From the NCBI RefSeq assembly GCF_008801925.2, contig NZ_CP062803.1:248001-312000 (forward strand): 64,000 nucleotides of DNA. Direction: 5' to 3'. The position numbers were made by a program, and so were the translations under genes. The notes beneath the pieces were generated by a model. That model searched no databases. It worked only from the letters and a program-made list of their open reading frames with translations, and was not told the origin of the DNA. Shown here piece after piece: positions 1-7,243 of this stretch (positions within the stretch are counted from its first letter, which is position 1; every line of letters starts with the position of its first letter). This DNA is from Cupriavidus basilensis. GTDB lineage: Bacteria; Pseudomonadota; Gammaproteobacteria; Burkholderiales; Burkholderiaceae.

Positions 1-1
1 C

Positions 2-289
2 GCCATCCACGTCGACCGCAAGCGCATGCTGGACCCCAACGAAATCGCCGACTTCATGGCCAAGAACGGCATCGACCGCAAGGCCTTCCTCGATGCTTAC
101 AACTCGTTCTCGGTGACCACCAACTCGCAACGCGCCAATAAGATCGCCGACGCCTACAAGATCGACGGCGTGCCGACCATCGTGGTGCAGGGCAAGTACG
201 TGACCTCGCCGTCCATCGCCGGCACCAAGGGCACGGCCATCCAGACCATGGATTACCTGGTCGGCCAGGTGCGCGACAAGAAGATGTAA
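2..289 (+). CDS. DsbA-family thiol:disulfide interchange protein, C-terminal part
   Basis: Only the C-terminal 95 residues are in the window; the frame is open to the left edge. The fragment contains the cis-proline loop GVPTIVVQGKY, the thioredoxin-fold signature of DsbA proteins, followed by the usual C-terminal helix (TMDYLVGQVRDKK). The active-site CXXC would be upstream of the window and cannot be checked. DsbA proteins introduce disulfides into exported proteins in the periplasm. A stop codon TAA closes the gene. The first in-frame ATG inside the window (base 26) is internal, not the true start. The call is firm at family level; whether this is the main DsbA or a paralogue cannot be told. 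Confidence 0.85.
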   Translation, partial: AIHVDRKRMLDPNEIADFMAKNGIDRKAFLDAYNSFSVTTNSQRANKIADAYKIDGVPTIVVQGKYVTSPSIAGTKGTAIQTMDYLVGQVRDKKM

Positions 290-457
290 TTCCCGGGCTG
301 CGGCCGCCGGCCTTTGGGCTCGCCACGCGCGAGCCGGCTGATGGCCACCAGCGGTCGACCGGCACCGCCGGCGCCGGCGAGGCGCAGCGGCGTCCGGCGC
401 GCGCCAGGGCGGGTCGGTCGGCATGAACCATGTTGCGCTTACCCCTGGACCCTCCCG

Positions 458-1270
458 ATGCGAGCACAGAAAGTCTTCCTTACCGGCGCGTCGAGCGGAC
501 TCGGCCAGGCCCTGGCGCGCGAGTACGCCTCGCAAGGCGCCATCCTCGGCCTGGTTGGCCGGCGTGAAGAGGCGCTGCGTGAATTCGCGCTCACCCTGCC
601 CAATCCCAATGCGGTGCGCGTCTATGGCGCGGATGTGCGCGATGCCGAGGCCATGCAGCGCGCCGCCCAGGACTTCCTCGATCATTTCGGTTGCCCCGAT
701 GTGGTGATCGCCAATGCGGGGGTATCGGTTGGCACCGTTGCCAGCGAGCGCGAGGACCTCGAAGCCTTCCGCATGGTGATGGACACCAACTGGTTCGGCG
801 TGCTCACCACCTTCCAGCCCTTCATGCAGCCCATGCGCGAACGCGATCCCGGCGCCGGCGGCTGGCGCGGCACGCTGGTCGGCATTGCCAGCGTGGCCGG
901 CGTGCGCGGCCTGCCGGGCGGAGGGGCCTACAGCGCCTCCAAGTCCGCCGTGATCAAGCTGCTGGAGAGCCTGCGCCTGGAACAGCGTCGCGAGCGCATC
1001 CGCGTGGTCACCATCGCGCCTGGCTACATCCGCACGCCGATGACCGAGCACAATCCCTATCGCATGCCCTTCCTGATGGACGCCGACGTGTTCGCCCGCA
1101 AGGCGGTGCGTGCCATTGCCGCAGGGCGCCGCTTTGCCGTGGTGCCCTGGCAGATGGGCGTGGTCGCATCCATCCTGCACCTGATGCCGCGCTGGCTCTA
1201 CGACGCCATCTTCTCCCGCGCGCCGCGCAAGCCGCGCGCGCAGGGAGGTAGCCAGGACAAGCAGCCATGA
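458..1270 (+). CDS. SDR-family oxidoreductase
   Basis: A 270-residue short-chain dehydrogenase/reductase. The N-terminal nucleotide-binding motif TGASSGLG begins near residue 9, the structural NAG motif is present (IANAGVS), and the catalytic YxxxK is seen as AYSASK. I chose ATG at 458 because the Rossmann strand starts directly after it; the open frame continues upstream without conserved sequence. The last codons overlap by 4 nt (ATGA) with the next gene, so the two are probably translationally coupled. The substrate is unknown; the C-terminal half (LHLMPRWLYDAIFSRAPRK) resembles membrane-associated DltE/DHRS-like SDRs. NAD(P) preference cannot be decided by eye. Confidence 0.85.
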   Translation: MRAQKVFLTGASSGLGQALAREYASQGAILGLVGRREEALREFALTLPNPNAVRVYGADVRDAEAMQRAAQDFLDHFGCPDVVIANAGVSVGTVASEREDLEAFRMVMDTNWFGVLTTFQPFMQPMRERDPGAGGWRGTLVGIASVAGVRGLPGGGAYSASKSAVIKLLESLRLEQRRERIRVVTIAPGYIRTPMTEHNPYRMPFLMDADVFARKAVRAIAAGRRFAVVPWQMGVVASILHLMPRWLYDAIFSRAPRKPRAQGGSQDKQP

Positions 1271-2103
1271 GCTGGCAGGACGCAGCCGGCGTCCTGCACC
1301 GCCCCGCCACGGGCGAGGTGCGCATTGCCTCGCTGGTGCCGTCCGTTACCGAACTGCTGTTCGCCCTGGGGCTGGGGCCCCTGATGGTGGCGCGCACCGG
1401 CTTTTGCATCCATCCCGAACCCGCCGTGCGTGCCGTTGCCAAGGTGGGCGGCACCAAGGACGTCAATCTCGAGCGCCTGCGGGCGTTGGCGCCCACTCAC
1501 GTAGTGGTCAACATCGACGAGAACCGGCGCGAGACGGTGGACGAGATCCGCGCGTTTGTGCCGCATGTGATCGTCACCCACCCCTGTGCGCCCGCGGACA
1601 ACCTGGCGCTCTACCGGCTGCTTGGCGGCATCTTCGGCCGCCTTGCCGAAGCGGAATCGCTCTGCGCCGCCATGGCGTCCGAACTGGCGCAGGTAAGTGC
1701 CCGGCAGTGGCCCGCGCGCAAGGTCCTGTATGCGATCTGGCAGGACCCGTGGATGACGGTGTCGCGAGAAACCTATATCAGCCAGATGCTGGCGTTGGTG
1801 AACTGGCAGACGTGGCCTTCGGCTGACGCCATGCCCCAGGCTTGTGTTGACGGCGAGTGCAGCCGGCCCAATACGCCGCAGACGCGGTATCCGAGCTTCC
1901 GGTGGAGCGACGCGCTGGTGCGGGAGATTGACCTTGTCCTGCTCTCCAGCGAGCCCTATCGGTTTACCGAGGCGCATGTCGATGCGCTGGAGCGGCAGAT
2001 TGGCAAGGAGGTATTGCTGATCGATGGGGAGATGGTTTCCTGGTACGGGAGCCGGGCTGTGGAGGGGGTGAGGTATTTGTCGAGGTTTGCAGGTGGGGTT
2101 TAG
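1267..2103 (+). CDS. BtuF-like cobalamin/metal-chelate binding protein without signal peptide
   Basis: A 278-residue protein with the two-lobed helical-backbone receptor fold of BtuF/FecB-type binding proteins: strand RIASLVPSVTELLFALG near the N terminus, the GxxKDVNLERLRALAPTHVV segment, and a backbone-like middle region followed by a second lobe (KVLYAIWQDPWMTV). Family members normally bind vitamin B12 or siderophores for an ABC importer, but this one starts directly with the fold after about 18 hydrophilic residues, with no signal peptide, and no permease or ATPase gene is adjacent. It overlaps the upstream SDR stop by 4 nt. A cytoplasmic ligand-binding or salvage role is inferred; function is unproven. 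Confidence 0.75.
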   Translation: MSWQDAAGVLHRPATGEVRIASLVPSVTELLFALGLGPLMVARTGFCIHPEPAVRAVAKVGGTKDVNLERLRALAPTHVVVNIDENRRETVDEIRAFVPHVIVTHPCAPADNLALYRLLGGIFGRLAEAESLCAAMASELAQVSARQWPARKVLYAIWQDPWMTVSRETYISQMLALVNWQTWPSADAMPQACVDGECSRPNTPQTRYPSFRWSDALVREIDLVLLSSEPYRFTEAHVDALERQIGKEVLLIDGEMVSWYGSRAVEGVRYLSRFAGGV

Positions 2104-2148
2104 GGGGTGTGACTGTGACTTCAGCTACAACCGCAACGGCTTAACGTC

Positions 2149-2172
2149 AAAGGCAAAGGCAAAGGCAAAGGC
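2149..2172 (+). repeat. AAAGGC hexanucleotide tandem repeat, 4 copies
   Basis: Four perfect copies of AAAGGC in a row at the left edge of the large inverted-repeat element. It is non-coding here and may mark replication slippage. Confidence 0.8.
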
Positions 2173-2199
2173 AGTTTCACCTCCCCTGCGGGGAGGCGA

Positions 2200-2229
2200 C
2201 CTACTTTCTTGTCTCGCCAAGAAAGTAGG
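2200..2229. repeat. Outer hairpin A1 of the inverted-repeat element
   Basis: A perfect 11-bp stem CCTACTTTCTT / AAGAAAGTAGG with an 8-nt loop. The same stem recurs in inverted order at 2714-2743. I recall stems of this type as dispersed repeats in proteobacterial genomes, but could not search. Confidence 0.85.
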
Positions 2230-2259
2230 CAAAGAAGCGACCCGGATGGGGCGACCCCC

Positions 2260-2365
2260 CCTCGTCGGCAGGCAAAAAGAGCGGCCGGGGGCCAAACTCA
2301 CATCGCCTTAGGGCGATGCTCAGACATGGCCCCCTCTTTTCCGCTCTTTTTGCCTGCCGACGAGG
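2260..2365. repeat. Long three-tier hairpin B1
   Basis: The outer stem is a perfect 25 bp (2260-2284 with 2341-2365). Inside it lie an 8-bp stem GGGGGCCA / TGGCCCCC (2287-2294 with 2327-2334) and an apical stem CATCGCC-TTAG-GGCGATG (2301-2318). The layout matches B2, but the outer-stem core sequence differs. Confidence 0.9.
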
Positions 2366-2418
2366 CGCCCCATAACGGGAGATGAAAACCCAGACGGCTC
2401 GCTGCGCATCGCGGGGAG

Positions 2419-2446
2419 GTGATTGCCGCCTGGGGGCGGAAATCAC
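2419..2446. repeat. Central hairpin C1
   Basis: A 12-bp stem with one mismatch (GTGATTGCCGCC with GGCGGAAATCAC) closing the tetraloop TGGG. It is a sister of C2, with changed but still paired bases. Confidence 0.8.
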
Positions 2447-2496
2447 GTCTACACCGCATGGTGATTTGACGACATCGCTCTCGCGCTGGGTCAGCC

Positions 2497-2524
2497 GTGT
2501 TTCCCGCCTGGGGGCGGGAAACAC
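2497..2524. repeat. Central hairpin C2
   Basis: A perfect 12-bp stem (GTGTTTCCCGCC with GGCGGGAAACAC) closing the tetraloop TGGG, identical in layout to C1. Confidence 0.85.
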
Positions 2525-2576
2525 AGGAGCGCGATGCGAAGCGAGCCGTGAAGGTGTGCCAAGGCCGTATGGGGCG

Positions 2577-2682
2577 CCTCGGGATTTCACGAAAAGAGCG
2601 GAGAAGAGGGACCCATGTCTGAGTATCGCCTTAAGGCGATGCGAGTTTGGGTCCCGGCCGCTCTTTTCGTGAAATCCCGAGG
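2577..2682. repeat. Long three-tier hairpin B2
   Basis: The outer stem is a perfect 25 bp (2577-2601 with 2658-2682). The middle stem is GGGACCCA / TGGGTCCC (2608-2615 with 2648-2655) and the apical stem ATCGCC-TTAA-GGCGAT (2625-2640). Compared with B1, nine outer-stem positions differ and each change is matched on the partner strand. Confidence 0.9.
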
Positions 2683-2713
2683 GGGTGTCGCCCCATCCGG
2701 CGCGCCTTCTTTG

Positions 2714-2743
2714 CCTACTTTCTTGGCAAGACAAGAAAGTAGG
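2714..2743. repeat. Outer hairpin A2 of the inverted-repeat element
   Basis: The same perfect 11-bp stem as A1 (CCTACTTTCTT / AAGAAAGTAGG), with the loop in inverted orientation. Confidence 0.85.
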
Positions 2744-2866
2744 TCGCCGCGCCGCAGGCGTGGTGAAACTGCAGTTGATGTTGCAGTTAAGCCTTTGAAT
2801 TTGAAGATAATTTTTCAGTTTCAGCAAGCGGCGCAGCAGCAAAACCCCACCAGTACCCCTTAACCC

Positions 2867-3940
2867 TTAAACCCGAAACCTAACAACCCCATCCTCCCCA
2901 ATCTCCCGCCTCACCTCCCCCGCATGCCACAACACATGCAAGTGCGCCAGCGCCTCGCCCATGGCAAACGTCATCTGGTGAATATCAAACTGCCGGTTGA
3001 AAATCACGCCAACGATGTCATGCGCATTGCAGGCCTTCTCCACGCAGGCCGCCCGCGTCTCGGCAAGCCGCTCCACATGGTGTTCGCGCAACTGGCGGAT
3101 CCGGGTATGCAGGTTCCGGAACGGCCGCCCATGCGACGGCAGGATCAGCACGTCCTCGGGCAGCGGCTCGTACTTGCCGAGGGAATCCAGATATAGCTTG
3201 AGCGGATTGGCTTCCGGTTCCATGTCGAACACGCTGACATTGGTGGAGATGCGCGGGAGCACCATGTCGCCGGAAATCAGCACATTCAAGGCGGCGTTGT
3301 AGAGCGCCACGTGCTCGGGCGCGTGGCCGAAGCCAGTGATCACTCGCCAGCCGGACCTGGCCGGGTCGGTGCCGATATGCACGGTATCGCCGTCCATCAT
3401 GCGGCGGTACTGGGTGGGCAGGTCGGGCACCAGCGACGGGTAGTAGCTCTTGCGTGCGCGCAGCTTTTCCAGGCTGTCGGGGTCCGTCAGGCCGTGGCGG
3501 GCGAAGTGGCTGGCCGCGAAGTCGCCGCCGGCGTTGGAGCCGATGCCGCTGCCGCCGCCCATCACGCGGGCGTTCATGTAGTCGCCCAGGCTCATCCACA
3601 GGCGCGCGTCCCAGCGCTTGCACAGCCAGTGCGCCAGCCCGATGTGGTCGGGGTGGCAGTGGGTGGCCAGCACGCGCAGCACGGGCAGGCCTTCGAGTTC
3701 GTTGGCGAACACGGTTTCCCAGTGCGCCTTGATGGTGTCGCTGGTGACGCCGCAATCGATGATGGTCCAGCCGTCGCGGCCTTCAAGGCGGTCGCGCACC
3801 AGCCACAGGTTGATGTGGTCCAGTGCGAAGGGCAGCGGCATGCGCAGCCAGTAGACGCCTGGCGCTACCTGTTGCCGCGCGCCGCCTTCGGGCAGGGTTT
3901 CACCAAACGGGTATTGGAGTTCGTGTTCGAGTGCGTTCAT
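2867..3940 (-). CDS. MBL-fold metallohydrolase
   Basis: A 357-residue metallo-beta-lactamase-fold protein. The metal-binding HxHxDH motif reads HCHPDH, followed by a later histidine (GFGHAPEH), the bridging aspartate in ISGDMVL and a C-terminal LPSHGRPF histidine. The long C-terminal helical part (LREHHVERLAETRA) is typical of the glyoxalase-II-like/LACTB2-like group. Hydrolysis of a thioester is plausible but not shown. It is divergent from the MerR gene; the shared 199-bp region holds a palindromic operator at 4040-4061, so it is probably a member of the LiuR-type regulon for branched-chain acyl-CoA breakdown. The start codon is the only ATG that retains the full N-terminal strand. Confidence 0.85.
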   Translation of the reverse strand: MNALEHELQYPFGETLPEGGARQQVAPGVYWLRMPLPFALDHINLWLVRDRLEGRDGWTIIDCGVTSDTIKAHWETVFANELEGLPVLRVLATHCHPDHIGLAHWLCKRWDARLWMSLGDYMNARVMGGGSGIGSNAGGDFAASHFARHGLTDPDSLEKLRARKSYYPSLVPDLPTQYRRMMDGDTVHIGTDPARSGWRVITGFGHAPEHVALYNAALNVLISGDMVLPRISTNVSVFDMEPEANPLKLYLDSLGKYEPLPEDVLILPSHGRPFRNLHTRIRQLREHHVERLAETRAACVEKACNAHDIVGVIFNRQFDIHQMTFAMGEALAHLHVLWHAGEVRREIGEDGVVRFRV

Positions 3941-4039
3941 GGGGAGTCTCTCGGGTCTGAAGCCCTGTGCGCGCGGTGCCGCGTGCAGGCGGGCTTTCTC
4001 GTTGTCACGGTTGCATATCGCGGTTGCCAGTAGCCTTGC

Positions 4040-4061
4040 TTGACGCTAACGTTAACGTCAA
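4040..4061. promoter_or_regulatory. LiuR-type operator (imperfect palindrome)
   Basis: A 22-bp inverted repeat TTGACGCTAACGTTAACGTC followed by AA, with a single mismatched pair, lies between the divergent MBL and MerR genes. It shares its half-site TTGACG(T)TWACGT with the palindrome at 4602-4635. The position and sequence fit LiuR/MerR-family operators, so autoregulation and control of the MBL gene are inferred. Confidence 0.75.
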
Positions 4062-4138
4062 TCGGGGCGGGCTTTTTCCATCTTAAGCGAAAACTTCATT
4101 CCATACCGAACGACCGTTCACTTTCTTACCGGGCCACC

Positions 4139-4573
4139 ATGCCAGACTCGCCAGCCACGCCAACCTACACCATCACCGATCTCGCCCGCGAGTTCGACGT
4201 GACGCCGCGTGCGATCCGTTTCTATGAGGACCAGGGCTTGCTGTCGCCGGAGCGCGAAGGGCCGACCGGGCGCAAGCGCGTCTATAACGGGCGCGAGCGC
4301 ACGCGCCTGAAGCTCACCGTGCGGGGCAAGCGGCTTGGACTGACGCTCAACGAAATCCGCGAGATTCTTGATCTGTACGAGTCGCCGCGAGACACCGCGC
4401 CGCAGCTGGAGCGCTTCCTGCATTCGCTGGCACATCACCGCGGCACACTGGAGCGCCAGCTCGAGGACTTGCAGGCGCAGCTTGCCGAGATCGATCAGCA
4501 CGAGCGGCAGTGCCGGGCGTTGCTGGCGACACATGCGTGCGAAGTGCCGCCGGATGTGGCGAAAAGTGCCTGA
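4139..4573 (+). CDS. liuR: MerR-family regulator, LiuR type
   Basis: A 144-residue MerR protein: the winged helix-turn-helix is at residues 10-45 (ITDLAREFDVTPRAIRFYEDQGLL), with the second wing RRVYNGRERTRLKL-type segment read here as GRKRVYNGRERTR, then a long dimerisation helix (residues 90-130) and a short tail with single cysteines. LiuR regulators control leucine/isovalerate degradation in proteobacteria. ATG at 4139 is chosen because the domain begins just after it. The gene lies between two TTGACG...CGTCAA palindromes, one upstream and one directly downstream, before the thioesterase gene. The regulon assignment is inferred from the operator and from the neighbouring acyl-CoA genes. 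Confidence 0.8.
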   Translation: MPDSPATPTYTITDLAREFDVTPRAIRFYEDQGLLSPEREGPTGRKRVYNGRERTRLKLTVRGKRLGLTLNEIREILDLYESPRDTAPQLERFLHSLAHHRGTLERQLEDLQAQLAEIDQHERQCRALLATHACEVPPDVAKSA

Positions 4574-4601
4574 TGAGCCATTACCTGAGTTTGCCCATCT
4601 G

Positions 4602-4635
4602 ATTCTATTGACGTTTACGTAAACGTCAATAGAAT
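4602..4635. promoter_or_regulatory. LiuR-type operator, 34-bp perfect palindrome
   Basis: The 17-bp left half ATTCTATTGACGTTTAC is followed immediately by its exact reverse complement. It lies 24 bp before the thioesterase start and contains the same TTGACGTT core as the operator at 4040-4061. As RNA it would also form a strong hairpin, so it could in addition terminate or attenuate the MerR transcript, though no T-tract follows. Confidence 0.8.
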
Positions 4636-4658
4636 AGCTTCTCAAACAAGGAAAGCCC

Positions 4659-5117
4659 ATGCCCCAAGCTGTCGATGCCACGCCGTTGTCCGCCGAGCGC
4701 GCGGATGCCATTGCCACCAGCTTCTCGCGCCAGGGCCTGATGACCACCTTCGGCGCGGCGCTGACGCGGGTCATGCGGGGCGAGGTGGAGATCGCTATGC
4801 CGTGGTCCGAGGGCGTGACCCAGCAGCACGGCTTTTTCCACGGTGGCGCCGTCGGCGCGCTGGCCGACAGCGCCTGCGGCTACGCAGCCCTGTCGGTCGT
4901 GGGGGACGGCGAGGCCGGGCTGACCGCCGAGTACAAGATCAACCTGCTCTCACCCGCACAGGGCGAGCGGCTGGTGGCGGTGGGCCGCGTGCTCAAGCCC
5001 GGCCGCACCTTGATCGTGGCGCAGGGCGACGTGTATAGCGAGACCGCCGGCGTGCGCAAGGCGGTGGCCACCATGCTGATGACCTTGTGCGTGGTGCGCA
5101 CGCTGGACCACGTCTGA
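4659..5117 (+). CDS. PaaI-family hotdog thioesterase
   Basis: A 152-residue hotdog-fold protein. The PaaI signature is [17 protein letters not shown] near residues 62-78, followed by the paired strands [11 protein letters not shown] and [10 protein letters not shown]. Such enzymes hydrolyse acyl-CoA thioesters, often to relieve stalled CoA pools in aromatic or branched-chain catabolism. An AAGGAAAG ribosome site precedes the ATG. The perfect palindrome directly upstream implies LiuR-type control. Downstream lies only a relic of an acyl-CoA dehydrogenase, suggesting that the original operon was longer. Confidence 0.85.
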   Translation: MPQAVDATPLSAERADAIATSFSRQGLMTTFGAALTRVMRGEVEIAMPWSEGVTQQHGFFHGGAVGALADSACGYAALSVVGDGEAGLTAEYKINLLSPAQGERLVAVGRVLKPGRTLIVAQGDVYSETAGVRKAVATMLMTLCVVRTLDHV

Positions 5118-5142
5118 CCACAAACGACAAAGCAGACTCAAC

Positions 5143-5229
5143 GAGCATCCGGTGGGCCGCCTGTGGCGCGACGCCAAGCTGTATGAGATCGGCGCCGGCA
5201 CGTCGGAAATCCGCCGCATGCTGATCGGC
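5143..5229 (+). pseudogene. Acyl-CoA dehydrogenase relic (C-terminal fragment)
   Basis: Reading from 5143 gives about 29 residues, [20 protein letters not shown] and then SEIRRMLIG, the conserved C-terminal segment of isovaleryl/acyl-CoA dehydrogenases ([17 protein letters not shown]). No start codon, flavin domain or other part of the enzyme is present; the frame then runs on through unrelated sequence ([11 protein letters not shown]...). The most likely reading is that a full acyl-CoA dehydrogenase gene once followed the thioesterase and was lost by internal deletion, leaving its 3' end. The rest of 5118-5398 holds nothing else I recognise. Confidence 0.75.
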
Positions 5230-5398
5230 GCGAACGGTTCTCGCAAACCATGTGATGCCGGCGCCGTGCCGCCAGGCGGCAGTGCCAGCCTAAGTGCCCC
5301 GCCGCCCACGCCGAATTGACCGAAAGAGCACTCGCCCGGCCGCCGAACCAATTTACAATCTCCGGAAACCCCTCCAGCCTTAGTCACCGGTCTGCGAC

Positions 5399-7243
5399 AT
5401 GTCCCACTTCCCCAAGCTGCTGTCCTCGCAGATCGCCTACGACGTGGCCCGGACCATGCTGGACGGGTTTGACAAGCATTACCGGCTGTTCCGCGAAGTC
5501 AGCCACCTGGCCAAGCTGAAGTTCGAAGCGGCCGACTGGCTCGGCCTGCAGCAACTGCAGCGCGACCGCATCGACTTCTACAACGAGCGGGTGCGCGAAA
5601 CCAGCGTGATCCTGGAAGACGAATACGACGCGGAAAATATCGAGGACGAGATCTGGCAGCAGATCAAGCTGCACTACATCGGGCTGCTGACCAATCATCA
5701 CCAGCCCGAACTGGCCGAGACGTTCTTCAACTCGGTGTGCACGCGCATCCTGCACCGCTCGTACTTCAACAACGACTTCATCTTCGTGCGCCCGGCCATC
5801 TCGACCGAGTACATCGAGAACGAGGAGTCGCCTACCCGGCCGACCTTTCGCGCCTACTATCCGGGCAGCCGCAAGGGCATGGCGGCGTGCTTCGAACGCA
5901 TCGTCCATAACTTCCAGCTCGAGCGGCCGTTTGACGATCTCACGCGCGATATCGGCTATGTGGTGCGCGCCGTCACCGAGTATTTCGGCGACTTCCGCAC
6001 TGCGCCGAATTTCCAGATCCATGTGCTGTCGTCGCTGTTCTTCCGCAACAAGTCGGCGTTCATCATCGGCCGTATCCTCAATGCCGACCGCACCTTCCCG
6101 CTGGCGATTCCCATCGTGCACACGCCCGATGGCAAGCTGTCGCTCGATACGGTGCTGCTCAAGAAGGTGCAACTGCTGATCCTGTTCTCCTTCACGCACT
6201 CGTATTTCATGGTCGACATGGAGATCCCGTCAGCGTATGTGACCTTCCTGCGCGACATCATGCCGCGCAAGCCGCGCGCGGAGATCTACACCTCGCTGGG
6301 CTTGCAGAAGCAGGGCAAGAACCTGTTCTACCGGGACTTCCTGCATCACCTGCAGCATTCATCGGACAAGTTCATCAGCGCACCCGGCATCAAGGGCCTG
6401 GTGATGCTGGTGTTCACGCTGCCGTCGTACCCTTACGTGTTCAAGGTGATCAAGGACTATTACCCGGCGCCCAAGGAGACCACGCGCGAGCTGATCAAGT
6501 CGAAGTACCAGCTGGTCAAGCAGCATGACCGCGTCGGGCGCATGGCCGATACGCTGGAGTACTCCGACGTGGCCTTCCCGTTGTCGCGCTTCGACGATGG
6601 GCTTGTGCGCGAGCTGGAGCTGCATGCGCCGTCGATGATCGAATACCAGCGCGCCAAGGATGGCGGCGAGGAAATTGTCGTGCGCCACGTGTATATTGAG
6701 CGCCGCATGACGCCGCTGAACATCTGGCTGCAGGAAGGCTCGGATGCGCAGGTCGAGCACGGCATCATCGAGTACGGCAACGCCATCAAGGAGCTGATCG
6801 CCGCCAATATCTTTCCCGGCGACATGCTCTACAAGAACTTCGGCGTGACGCGCCACGGGCGCGTGGTGTTCTACGACTACGACGAGATCGAGTACATGAC
6901 GGACACCAATGTCCGCCACGTGCCGCAGCCGCGCAATGAGGAGGAGGAGCTATCGGGCGAGGTGTGGTACAGCGTCGGGCGGCACGACATTTTCCCCGAG
7001 ACCTATCGCACCTTCTTGCTCGGCGACGCGCGCGTGCGTGCTGCCTTCCTGCGGCACCACGAAGATTTTTTCGATCCTGCCATGTGGCAGGCTCACAAGG
7101 ACCGGCTGCTGGCCGGGCAAATCCATGATTTCTATGCCTATGATGTTTCTGAACGCTTTATCCATCGCTACGGCGCCGGTAGCGGCGACGCCGAAGCGCG
7201 CGCGCACGGCAACGATCCCGCGCCCGCAAGGAGAGTCGCATGA
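5399..7243 (+). CDS. aceK: Isocitrate dehydrogenase kinase/phosphatase
   Basis: A 614-residue AceK, somewhat longer than the roughly 580 residues of the enteric enzyme. It phosphorylates and dephosphorylates isocitrate dehydrogenase and so sets the split between the TCA cycle and the glyoxylate bypass. Visible landmarks are the N-terminal regulatory domain, the ATP-loop region [20 protein letters not shown] with the following lysine pair FKVIKD, and the catalytic/metal segment [11 protein letters not shown]. The C-terminal tail is Ala/Pro/Arg-rich. The stop codon overlaps the ATG of the carbonic anhydrase gene (ATGA). No aceA or aceB is adjacent, unlike the enteric aceBAK operon. Confidence 0.95.
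   Translation: MSHFPKLLSSQIAYDVARTMLDGFDKHYRLFREVSHLAKLKFEAADWLGLQQLQRDRIDFYNERVRETSVILEDEYDAENIEDEIWQQIKLHYIGLLTNHHQPELAETFFNSVCTRILHRSYFNNDFIFVRPAISTEYIENEESPTRPTFRAYYPGSRKGMAACFERIVHNFQLERPFDDLTRDIGYVVRAVTEYFGDFRTAPNFQIHVLSSLFFRNKSAFIIGRILNADRTFPLAIPIVHTPDGKLSLDTVLLKKVQLLILFSFTHSYFMVDMEIPSAYVTFLRDIMPRKPRAEIYTSLGLQKQGKNLFYRDFLHHLQHSSDKFISAPGIKGLVMLVFTLPSYPYVFKVIKDYYPAPKETTRELIKSKYQLVKQHDRVGRMADTLEYSDVAFPLSRFDDGLVRELELHAPSMIEYQRAKDGGEEIVVRHVYIERRMTPLNIWLQEGSDAQVEHGIIEYGNAIKELIAANIFPGDMLYKNFGVTRHGRVVFYDYDEIEYMTDTNVRHVPQPRNEEEELSGEVWYSVGRHDIFPETYRTFLLGDARVRAAFLRHHEDFFDPAMWQAHKDRLLAGQIHDFYAYDVSERFIHRYGAGSGDAEARAHGNDPAPARRVA

Larger units (their letters stand above)
2180..2743. repeat. Large nested inverted-repeat element with at least six hairpins
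   Basis: This 564-bp non-coding element sits between two converging genes. Its left third (2200-2372) and right third (2570-2743) are inverted copies of each other: for example CGGATGGGGCGAC at 2243-2255 recurs as its complement at 2687-2699. Each arm itself folds locally: a 5' hairpin at 2180-2196, outer hairpins at 2200-2229 and 2714-2743, long hairpins at 2260-2365 and 2577-2682, and two central hairpins at 2419-2446 and 2497-2524. The middle section is also framed by an inverted repeat (2396-2412 with 2531-2547, one mismatch). The two long hairpins differ at many stem positions yet both pair perfectly. No transposase gene or terminal target duplication is visible. Open frames crossing it look like chance reading of repeat DNA. 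Confidence 0.85.

Noticed and set aside
2180..2743. CRISPR array as an explanation of the repeats
   Set aside because: The repeats are inverted, not direct and regularly spaced, and no cas gene is present.
2201..2842. A 213-codon minus-strand frame and a 96-codon plus-strand frame across the inverted repeats
   Set aside because: The translations consist only of repeat-derived, basic sequence with no conserved pattern; the hairpin design explains the DNA better.
5316..5359. A sigma-70 promoter for aceK (TTGACC and TACAAT)
   Set aside because: The two hexamers are 32 bp apart, too far for a normal promoter.
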